Source: Enterobacter ludwigii
GTDB taxonomy: Bacteria; Pseudomonadota; Gammaproteobacteria; Enterobacterales; Enterobacteriaceae
Assembly: GCF_001750725.1 (NCBI RefSeq)
Contig: NZ_CP017279.1
Span: 1,426,001 to 1,490,000 of the forward strand
Length of the DNA stretch: 64,000 nt
Reading direction: 5' to 3'
Part shown: in pieces, positions 1-12,000 of the stretch
Position numbering within the stretch: the stretch's first letter is position 1
Layout: the number at the start of each line of letters is the position of its first letter
Program-made: the position numbers and the translations under genes
The notes under the pieces: model-generated
Databases searched by the model: none
Seen by the model: only the letters and a program-made list of their open reading frames with translations
What the model was told of the DNA's origin: nothing

Positions 1-2
1 CT

Positions 3-3000
3 GTGCTGGTGGACACTACCGTGCCGCAGATCACCTTCAACACCGTTGCCGGTGATGACATTCTGAATATTGCTGAACACGGTCAGGCGCTGATCGTTTC
101 TGGCACAGTCACCGGGGCACAGGCAGGCGACGTGATCACCGTGACGCTGAACGGTAAAAATTACAGCGCAATGCTGGACGCGTCCGGCAACTGGAGTATG
201 GGTATTCCGGCGGCTGACGCGGGCGCGCTGGGCAATGGCGACCATACGATGTCTGCGACCCTCACCGACAAAGCGGGCAACAGCACCACGCAGACGCATG
301 AGATTGCGGTTTCCCTGACCGCACCGGTTATCGCTATCAATACCGTTGCGGGCGATGATGTGATCAATGCCATCGAGAAAGGCGAAGATCTGCAACTCTC
401 CGGCACCAGCAACCAGCCGGACGGCACCACGATCGTCGTGACCCTGAATGGCATTAACTACACGGCCACGACTGACGCCAGCGGCAGCTGGAGCGTGACG
501 GTACCGGCAGCAAACGTCTCGGCGCTGGGCGAAGCGAACTACACCGTTACCGCGAGCGTGACCGATACCGCAGGCAACAGCGCGAGCACCAGCCATCAGG
601 CACTTGTCGACAGTGCGCTACCGGTGGTGACCATTAACGCTGTCGCCATTGATGATGTCATCAATGCGGCGGAAGTGACTACGGGACAGACCCTGAGCGG
701 GAACGTCAGCGGTGCCGCAAGCGGTGACACTGTCACGATTTCAATGGGAGGCATCACCTGGACCGCCACCGTTCAGGATGATCTGAGCTGGTCGGTCAAT
801 GTGCCGCCTGAAGTCTTAAAGGCCATTGGCAACGGCGATTTGACCGTGACGGCAAGCGTCACTAACGGTCACGGCAATACCGGCTCCGGCAGCCGCGACA
901 TCACCATTGATGCCAACCTGCCGGGTCTGCGGGTCGATACCGTGGCGGGCGACGATGTGATTAACAGCATCGAGCATGGTCAAAACCTGATTATTAGCGG
1001 CTCCAGTGATGGGCTGAAAACCGGCTCTGCGTTGACGGTGACCGTCAATGGTAAAACCTATGCGGCGACGGTTCTGGCCGACGGAACCTGGGCGGCAGCG
1101 ATCCCGGCCGCCGACGTCAGCGCGCTGAGCGCAGGCAAGGTGACGGTAACCGTTGAGGGTCAGAGCACCGCAGGAAACCCGGTGACGATCGCGCATGACG
1201 TCACGGTCGATCTGGCCGCGGTGGCGATCAGCGTCAACGCGATTGCCACCGACGACGTGATCAACGCGGCGGAAAAAGGCACGGACCTGGTCCTGTCGGG
1301 TACCACCACCCACGTCGAAGCCAACCAGACCGTGTATATCACCTTTGGCGGCAAGTCTTACACCGCGACCGTGGATGCCAGCGGTAACTGGACCGCTACC
1401 GTGCCTTCTGCTGATTTAGGCAGCCTGAAGGAGGGCGATGCCAGCGTGCAGGTTAGCGTCACCAACGTGAACGGCAACAGCGCGTCAGCGGGCCGTGAAT
1501 ACAGCGTGGATACGACCGCGCCGACGGTCACTATCGACATTGTCAGCGACAACAACATCATTAATGCGTCTGAAGCGCAGCAGGATTTGGTGGTTAACGG
1601 CATCACAAACGCGGAAGCGGGTCAGACCGTGACCGTTACGCTGAACGGCAAGGATTACACCACCGCCGTGCAGGCGGATGGCAGCTGGAGCCTGAGCGTA
1701 CCGTCAACCGACCTGAGCGGCATTACCGACGGAAACTACACCATCACCGCGGCGGTATCCGACAAAGCGGGTAACCCGGCCTCGGTGGATCGTGACGTGC
1801 TGGTGGATACCACGGTGCCGCAGTTGACCATTCACACCGTTTCGGATGACGACGTCATCAACAGCGTTGAGCACGCGCAGGCGCTGATTGTCACCGGGTC
1901 TGTCACCGGCGCGGCAGCGGGTGATGTGGTCACCGTCACCATCAATAATAAATCTTACACCGCCACGCTGGATGCTGCGGGCAACTGGAGCGTGGGAGTG
2001 CCTGCGGCCGACGTCAATGCTCTGGCCGCCGGGGATCACACCATCACCGCGACCCTGACCGATAAAGCGGGTAACAGCAACAGTGCGACGCACGACGTGG
2101 CCGTCAACCTTACCGCTCCGGTGCTGACCATTGACACCGTTTCAGACGACGATGTCATCAATAGCACCGAGAAAACGCAGGATCTCACCCTCACCGGCAC
2201 CGCGTCAGGTCTGGCGGCGGGCGCGATCGTCACCGTGATGCTGAACGGCAAAGCCTACAGCGCGACGGTGGATGATAACGGGCTGTGGAGGGCTACCGTT
2301 CCGGCGGATCAGGTCGGCGCACTGGGTGAAGCGATCTACACCCTCACCGCGTCTGCTACCGATGCTGTTGGCAACAGTACCAGCGTGACTCACACCGTGA
2401 ACGTGGAGTCTGTCCTGCCGGGTGTCACCATCAACACCGTGGCTGGCGACGATATTATCAATACCGCGGAGCTGGCGACCGGCCAGACTCTCAGCGGTAC
2501 CGTGGTGAACGCCGAGGCGGGCAACACCGTCACCGTGACCCTCGGCGGTAACACCCTGACCGCAACGGTGCAGGATGACCTGACCTGGTCCGTCAACGTA
2601 CCGCAGTCCGTGTTAACCGCACTGGGTAACGGCGAACTGACCGTCACCGCCAGCGTGACTAACGGCGTGGGCAACAGCGGCACCGGCGAGCGCGATATCA
2701 CCATCGACGCCAGCCTGCCGGGCCTGCGCGTGGATACCGTGGCGGGTGACGATGTGATCAACAGCATCGAGCATGGCCAGAACCTGATCGTGACCGGCAC
2801 CAGCGAAGGACTGGCGGCAGGGACCGCACTGACCGTAACGGTAAATAATAAAATCTATCCGGCCACCGTGCTGGCTGACGGCACCTGGAGTGCGGCTATT
2901 CCGGCGGCCGATGTTGGCGCGCTGGCGGCAGGCACGGTAGCTGTCACCGTTGAGGGGCAGAACAGCGCCGGTACGCCGGTGTCTATTAGCCACAATGTGA

Positions 3001-6000
3001 CGGTGGACCTTGCGGCGGTCGCCATCGGGATTGACGCCATTGCCACGGATGATGTGATTAACGCGGCTGAGAAGGGCGCGGACCTGGTGCTCTCTGGCAC
3101 CACCTCCAACGTGGAGGAGAATCAGACCGTCAGCATCCTCTTCGGCGGTAAAACCTATACGGCGTCGGTGGATGCTGACGGCAAATGGACGGCGACGGTG
3201 CCGTCTGCCGACCTGGCCGGTCTGAAAGAGGGCGATGCCAGCGTGCAGGTGAGCGTCACCAACGTCAACGGCAACAGCGCGTCTGCGGGCCGCGAGTACA
3301 GCGTGGATACCACCGCGCCGTCCGTAACGATTAACACCCTGGCGGCTGACGACATCCTGAATGCGACCGAAGCGAAAGCTGACCTGACGGTGTCCGGTAC
3401 CAGCACCGCTGAAGCGGGTCAGACGGTCACCGTAAGCCTGAACGGGAAGGACTACACCACTACCGTGGGCGCAGACGGCAACTGGACGCTGGACGTTCCG
3501 GCAGCCGACCTGGCGGCGCTTACGGACGGCAGCGTGACCGTGACGGCCGCCGTCAGTGACAAGGCGGGTAACCCGGCCTCGGTGGATCATAACCTGACGG
3601 TCGACGTGACGGTGCCGGTCGTGACCATCAACACCGTGGCGGGCGACGACGTGATTAACGTGGCTGAGCATGCACAGGCGCAGATCGTCAGCGGCTCCGC
3701 CACCGGTGCGGCGGCGGGCGATAAAGTCACCGTGACCCTTGGCAGCCAGACCTACACCACCGTGCTGGACGCCGCGGGCAACTGGAGCGTGGGCGTTCCG
3801 GCGAACGTGATTTCAGGCCTCAGCGACGGCACCGTGACGGTCAGCGTCAGCGTCACCGATGCCGCGGGCAATACCGGATCCGGTACCCATAACGTGACCG
3901 TCGATACCGGACTGCCTTCCGTGGGCTTCAGTACCCTGAGCGGCGACAATGTGCTGAACGCGGTGGAGAAAGGTCAGGATCTGAGCGTCAGCGGTACCAG
4001 CGCCAACCTTGCGGAAGGCACCCTGGTCACCGTGACCCTGAACGGTAAACAGTACACCGCAACAACCGCGGCGGACGGCGGCTGGAGCCTGACGGTACCG
4101 GCAGCGGATCTGGCCGCGCTGGGTGAGGCGAACTACACCCTGAGCGCAACCGCGACGAACACCGTGGGGAACAGCGTCAGCAATACGGCGAACCTGCAGG
4201 TCGATACCGCGATGCCGACCGTCATCATCAACACCGTGGCCGGTGACAACGTGATCAATGCGGCGGAAGTGGCTGCAGGCCAGACGATCGGCGGGAAAGT
4301 GGTGAACGCCGAAGCGGGCAATACCGTCACCGTTACGATGGGCGGTAACAGCTGGACGGCGACGGTACAGGATGACCTGACCTGGTCCGTCAACGTGCCT
4401 TCAGAGGTGCTGGCAGCGCTGGGTAACGGCGGACTGAGCGTGACGGCCACCGTCACCAACGGACACGGCAATACCGGTTCCGGCGAGCGTGATATCTCCA
4501 TCGATGCCAGCCTGCCGGGCCTGCGAGTCGATACCGTGGCAGGCGACGATGTGATCAACAGCATCGAGCATGGTCAGAACCTGATTGTCAGCGGCTCCAG
4601 CGATGGGCTGGCAGCGGGCACGGCACTGACCATCACCGTGAACGGCAAAACCTATGCGGCGTCTGTACTGGCTGACGGGACCTGGAACGCAGCCGTGCCG
4701 GCCGCAGACGTCAGCGCGTGGCCGGAAGGCACCGTGAAAATTACCGTTACCGGCGATAGCCCGACGGGCAACCCGATGACCATCAGCCACGACGTGACGG
4801 TGGATCTGGCGACCGTGGCGATCAGCATTAACGCCATCGCTACCGATGACGTGATTAACGCGGCGGAAAAAGGGACCGATCTGGTGCTGTCAGGTGCGAC
4901 CACCAACGTGGAAGCAGGACAGACCGTCACCCTCGCCATGGGCGGTAAAATCTATACCACCACTGTCGATGCCAGCGGTAACTGGACTTATACCGTACCG
5001 TCTGCTGACCTGGCCGGCCTGAAAGAGGGCGATGCCAGCGTGCAGGTGAGCGTCACCAACGTGAACGGCAACAGCGCGTCTGCGGGCCGCGAGTACAGCG
5101 TGGATACCACTGCGCCGTCCGTAACGATTAACACCCTGGCGGCTGACGACATACTGAATGCGACCGAAGCGAAAGCTGACCTGACGGTGTCCGGTACCAG
5201 CACCGCCGAAGCGGGTCAGACGGTCACCGTGAGCCTGAACGGGAAGGACTACACCACCACCGTGGGCGCAGACGGCAACTGGACGCTGGACGTTCCGGCA
5301 GCCGACCTGGCGGCGCTCACGGACGGCAGCGTGACCGTGACGGCCGCCGTCAGTGACAAGGCGGGTAACCCGGCCTCGGTGGCTCACAACCTGACGGTCG
5401 ACGTGACGGTGCCGGTCGTGACCATCAACACCGTGGCGGGCGACGACGTGATTAACGTGGCTGAGCATGCACAGGCGCAGATCGTCAGCGGCTCCGCCAC
5501 CGGTGCGGCGGCGGGCGATAAAGTCAACGTGACCGTTGGCGGCCAGACCTACACCACCGTGCTGGACGCCGCGGGTAACTGGAGCGTCGGCGTTCCGGCG
5601 AACGTGATTTCCGCGCTGCAGGATGGCACCGTGACGGTCAGCGTCAGCGTCACCGATGCCGCGGGCAATACCGGATCCGGCATCCATAACGTGACCGTCG
5701 ATACCGGGCTGCCTTCCGTGGGCTTCAGTACCCTCAGCGGCGACAACGTGCTGAACGCGGTGGAGAAAGGTCAGGATCTGAGCGTCAGCGGTACCAGCGC
5801 CAACCTTGCGGAAGGTACCCTGGTTACCGTGACCCTGAACGGCAAACAATACACCGCAACAACCGCGGCGGACGGCGGCTGGAGCCTGACGGTACCGGCA
5901 GCGGATCTGGCCGCGCTGGGTGAGGCGAACTACACCCTGAGCGCAACCGCGACGAACACCGTGGGTAACAGCGTCAGCAATACGGCGAACCTGCAGGTCG

Positions 6001-9000
6001 ACACCGCGCTGCCGACCGTCACCATCAACACCGTGGCCGGTGACAACGTGATCAATGCAGCGGAAGTGGCGGCAGGCCAGACGATCGGCGGGAAAGTGGT
6101 GAACGCCGAAGCGGGTAACACCGTGACGGTTTCTGTCGGTGGCAATACCTACACCACAACGGTACAGAGCGATCTGAGCTGGTCCGTTGACGTCCCGCAG
6201 TCCGTGCTGACCGCGCTGGGTAATGGCGACCTGACCGTCACCGCAACGGTTACCAACGGACACGGCAATACCGGTTCCGGCGAGCGTAATATCTCCATCG
6301 ATGCCAGCCTGCCGGGCCTGCGAGTCGATACCGTGGCAGGCGACGATGTGATCAACAGCATCGAGCATGGTCAGAACCTGATTGTCAGCGGCTCCAGCGA
6401 TGGGCTGGCAGCGGGCACGGCACTGACCGTCACCGTGAACGGCAAAACCTATGCGGCGTCCGTACTGGCGGACGGGACCTGGAACGCGGCTATTCCGGCG
6501 ACGGATGTAAGCGCGCTGCCGGCAGGAACGGTAACCGTTACCGTTGCAGGCCAAAGCACCACGGGCAATCCGGTGACCATCAGCCATGACGTCACTGTTG
6601 ATCTGGCGGCCGTCGCCATCAGCATTGATACCATTGCCGTTGACGATGTGATTAACGCGGCGGAGAAAGGGGCAGATCTGCTGCTTTCCGGCACCACCAG
6701 CAACGTGGAAGCCAACCAGACCGTCAGCATCACGTTTGGTGGCAAGCACTACACGGCCACCGTTGATGCCAGCGGTAACTGGACGGCGACGGTACCGTCT
6801 GCTGACCTGGCCGGTCTGAAAGACGGCGATGCCAGCGTACAGGTGAGCGTCACCAACGTGAACGGCAACAGCGCCTCAGCAGGGCGCGAATACAGCGTCG
6901 ATGCGACCGCGCCTGCCGTGACGATTGATACGGTTGCCGGCGACAATGTGATCAACGCCAGCGAAGCGTCTGCAGGTGTGGCCATCACCGGCACCACCAC
7001 GGCAGAAGCGGGTCAGACGGTCACCGTAACGCTCGGCAATAAGCAGTACACCGCGCAGGTTCAGGCAGGCGGCACGTGGAGTGTGAATGTGCCCGGGGCC
7101 GACCTGACCGCGATGGCCGACAACGGCTACACCGTACAGGTTAGCGTGAGCGATGCGGCCGGTAACCCAGGCAGCGCGGATAAAGCCATTACCCTTGACA
7201 CCACGCCACCGGTTATCAGCTTTAACGCGGTCGCCGTTGATGATGTGATCAACAGCGTGGAGCATGCGCAGGCGCAGATCGTCAGCGGTAGTGCAACCGG
7301 TGCAAACGTCGGCGACAGGCTGGTGATTACCGTCGGGTCTCATCAGTACACGACAACGGTAGATGCGAGCGGCAACTGGAGTGTGGGCGTACCGGCCAGC
7401 GTCATTTCCTCGCTGGCTGACGGCACCGCGACCCTCAGCGCAACCATTACCGACAGTGCGGGCAACAGCAGCACGAAGACCCATGATGTGGTGGTCAACA
7501 CGGCCTCGGTGGCGCTGACCGTGAATACCATTGCCGGCGACGACGTGATCAACGCGGCAGAAGCAGGCACCTCGCTGGTGATTAACGGCTCGAGCGCGCA
7601 GTTTGCCAGCGGGACGCAGGTCACGGTAACCCTGAACGGTAAAAGCTACACCGCCACCATTCAGAGCGACGGCTCCTGGGCGACTACCGTGCCGGCTGCT
7701 GATGTGGGCGCACTGACCGATGGCGGACATTATCCTGTCTCCGTTGCTGCCCAGGACAGCGCGGGCAACAGCGCGTCGGCAACGCACGGCATCAGCGTGG
7801 ATACCACCGCGCCGGTGATCGGCGTGAATACGCTCTCTGGCGACGACGTGTTAAATGCAGCAGAAGCACAGCAGCCGCTGACCGTGCACGGTTCTACCAG
7901 CGCGGAAGCCGGGCAGACCGTTACCGTAACGCTGGGGGGGAAAACCTACAGCGCAACGGTGGCGAACGATGGTACGTGGACGCTGGATGTGCCGGCCGCC
8001 GATCTGGCGGCCCTGAATGAAGGGGCGCTGACGCTGACCGCTTCAGTCAACGATAAAGCGGGTAACAGCGGACAGACCACTCACACTCTGACGGTGGATA
8101 CCGTGGCGCCAACCGTAACCATCGGTACTGTGGCGGATGACGATATTGTCAATAACGCTGAGCAGCTGGCAGGCCAGACCATCAGCGGCACCACCACGGC
8201 GGAACAGGGCCAGACGGTGACGGTTTCCTTCAACGATCACCGCTATCAGGCGACCGTGGGGGCGGACGGCTCGTGGTCGGTCTTTGTGCCGGGGCATGAT
8301 TTCCTCGGCCTGAGCGACGGGAATTACACCCTAACGGCGACGGTGAACGATAAGGCCGGTAACCCGGGCAGCGCGACGCACGACGTGACGCTGAACGGTG
8401 ATGTCCCGACCATAACTATCCACACCTTTGCGCAGGACGATATCGTCAGCGCCGCTGAACATGGTATCCCTCTGGTGGTCAGTGGTACCACCGACGCGCC
8501 TGTGGGCCAGACGGTGACCATCACCCTGAACGGCAAAACCTACACCACAACCGTGCAGGCTGACGGTAGCTGGAACTATACCGTAGGCAGTGCAGACGTG
8601 ACCGCGCTGGCAGACGGAGGATCGTATGTGATCCATGCCCAGGTGAGTAATACCATCGGTAACACTGCCAGCGACGATCACACCGTGACCGTGGATCTGA
8701 CCGCGCCGTCAATGGGGATCAGTATCGACGCCCTGCAAAACGATACCGGGCTGAGCGCGAGTGATTTCATCACCAACGACAGCCAGATTATTGTTAACGG
8801 TTCATTGACCGCGCAGCTCGGCAATAACGAGAAAGTGCAGATCAGCGTGGACGGCGGGGCGAGCTGGATTGACCTGGCCGTCACGGGCACCACCTGGCGC
8901 TACACCGATGGCCGCACCCTGACGGACGGTACGTATCAGTACCAGGTCCGCGTGATTGATAACGCGGGTAACGTAGGGGCAACGGACAGCCAGAACGTGG

Positions 9001-12000
9001 TGGTGGATCTCACCGCGCCTGCGGCGACGACCATTACGGTCGATTCCGTCAGTCAGGATACCGGTTTGTCTGGCAGCGACTTTATCACCAGCGATAACCA
9101 GATCAGCCTGAAAGGGACGCTCGGTGCGGCGCTGGGGAGTGGCGATCACGCGCAGATCAGCCTCGACGGCGGCGTAACCTGGACGGACGTCAGCGTCAGC
9201 GGACTGAGCTGGACCTGGGTTGATACCCGCACGCTGGCGGACGGCGATTATAACTATCAGCTTCGCGTGATTGACGATGCGGGCAATATCAGCGCCACCA
9301 CCAGCCAGGTGGTCACCATTGATACCGTGGCACCCGATGCCAGTAAAACCATCGCCATTGACAGCATCAGCGATGACACTGGCCTGAGCAGCAGCGACTT
9401 TATCACCCATGATACCTCGCTGACGCTGCATGGCTCGCTCGGCGCGACGCTGGCTGACGGCGAATATGCGCAAATCAGCATCGACGGTGGCGTGACCTGG
9501 CAGAACGTGATTGTCACCGGCAACAGCTGGTACTACGTGGACGGCCGTACGTTGGGTAATGCCACCTATGACTATTATGTGCGCGTGGTGGATGCCGCAG
9601 GTAACGTGGGATCCAGTGCCCATCAGCAGGTGACTGTCGATACGGTCGCCCCGGATGCGGCGATTACGGTGACCGTGGATAACATCACCGTGGATACCGG
9701 CTTTGACAACAACGACTTCCTGACCAGTTCAACGTCCTACACCCTGAACGGGACGCTGGGGGCGCAACCCGGTGCGGGCGAGTATGTTCAGGTCAGTATG
9801 GATGGCGGTACCACCTGGGTTAACGCGACGGTGAATGGCACACAGTGGAGCTATAACGACACGCGTACCCTGGCCGACGGTAGCTATAACTATCAGGTGC
9901 GGGTGGTCGATCTGGCCGGAAACGTCGGGGCAACCACGTCGCAGACGGTCACGGTTGATACCCACGCGCCTCAGTACGGCATCACCATTGACAGCATCAG
10001 TGAAGATACCGGGCAGTCCGGCACTGATTTCATCACCATGGACACCACGCTTACGCTCAACGGCTCGCTTGGCAGCGCGCTGGCCAATGATGAACGCGTG
10101 CAGATTAGCCTGGACGGCGGGAATACCTGGACAGATGCAACGGTAACCAACCAGCGCTGGAGCTACACCGATACCCGCGATCTGGCTGACGGTGATTACA
10201 CCTATCAGGTGCGGATTATCGACCAGGCAGGCAACGTGGGCTCAACCTCATCGCAGGTGGTGACGGTGGATACCACGCCGCCAACCACCGTGGGAACCGT
10301 TGTGAGCTATACCGATGACGAAGGTGAGCGTCTGGGCTCCTTTGGCAGCGCGATGGCGACGGATGACAGCTCGCCGCTGATCAACGGAACGCTGAACCGC
10401 GCGCCGGATGACGGTGAGATTGTGCAGCTTTATCGTGACGGGATCCTGCTGGGCCAGGTCACGATGAACGGTAGCGCAAGCTGGTCCTTCCAGGATAACG
10501 GCCTGAGCGATGGCAATCATACGTATATCCTGCGGGTAACCGATAAAGCCGGTAACTATACGGAATCGGACGGGTTTGTACTGAACGTCGATACCAGTAT
10601 CCCGACCACCACGGCGGCAATTACCGCGCAGACAACATCGGATACCACGCCGATTGTCAGCGGAACGGTCTCCGCGGATCTGGTGAACGGCGAGTACCTG
10701 GTGGTGAATGTGAACGGTAAAACCTACACCTCGCAGACGGGCGGCGCGGTGGTGGTCGACCCGGATCACAACACCTGGTATCTGCAGATCCCGGACAGCG
10801 ATGCACTGAGCGTTGCCAGCTATAACGTAACGGCACAGGTGAAGAGCAGCGCGGGTAACGGCAATACCACCGGGACGGCGAGCGGCAGCCTGGTGATTGA
10901 CACCACCACGGTGAATACCAGTTGGGCCACCACGGCGGGTAACAGCGAAAACTCGACCATGACCGTCGGCATGAACAGCAGCGGCCTGTGGAATATCATT
11001 GCTAACGGACAGTCCTATTCCAGCAGTGATGATTCAACCTACGCGGCGAACGCGCTGACCAATACGCGTGGCTTCCCTGCCGTAAGCCAGACCGCCGCCG
11101 ATTTCGACCGTAACGGCACGCAGGACATCTTTGCGACTGAAACCACCTACGGCGGGTCTACACAGGTGATGTGGACCTACGATGGCAGCACTTACAACGC
11201 CAGCCAACTGGGTATGGGAACCACTATCTGGTACGGCGGTGTCATTGCCTACGATAAAACCGGTGACGGGTATCTGGACCTTGCGTATGGCGATGCCGGT
11301 GCGGACTCCATTACCTACCTTATTAACAACAAGGGGGTACTCACGCCGGATGGGAACTATGGCGGCGCCGGGTTCTGGGGACAATTCACCACCATGCGTG
11401 AAATCTCCGGCGTTGACCTGAATAACGACGGCACCGTGGATGTGGTTCAGCACACCAACCGCAGCGGCGCGTACTCGCTTACCGTGATTAACAACAACGG
11501 TAACGGGACGTTATCCCTCGGTCAGAACCTGACTAACGTGTTTGTGGCAAACGTGGCGAATACCACCACAGCGGCGTCGATGACGTGGGCGGATTTCAAC
11601 GGCGATGGCTACATGGATCTGTACCTGGGCAGCAGCTACAACAACAACGGCGGGGTGATCTACTACAACGACGGTACCGGGAAACTGTCCACCACCAAGA
11701 GCGCGGTTGAGGCCTCTAACGCGTCAGCAGGGTATCTGTCGGTGGCGGTGGACTGGAACGCTGACGGCCAGATGGACGTCATCAAGCTCAGTACCTACAG
11801 CGGAGCGCAGACCGCAACCCTGTTTACCAACAACGGTTACGGTTCAAGCTGGACATCAAGTCAGCTGGCTTCCGGACTGGCGAACGTCACCGGTGTGGCC
11901 GCCGTGGATTACAACTGGGACGGCGTGCAGGATCTGCTGGTGTCGCAGCAGAACGGCAAAGTGGTGCTGGTGCAAAACAGCAAAACCGTTGCCGACGGCA

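Noticed and set aside
921..8108. CRISPR-like or satellite array
   Set aside because: The repeat is 1797 bp, wholly coding and in frame, with no short palindromic repeats or unique spacers.
161..9965. Many long minus-strand reading frames (up to 619 codons, for example 4890-6749) antisense to the adhesin gene
   Set aside because: They repeat with the 1797-bp unit, have no ribosome-binding sites and read as low-complexity mirror products of a GC-rich Ig-repeat gene.
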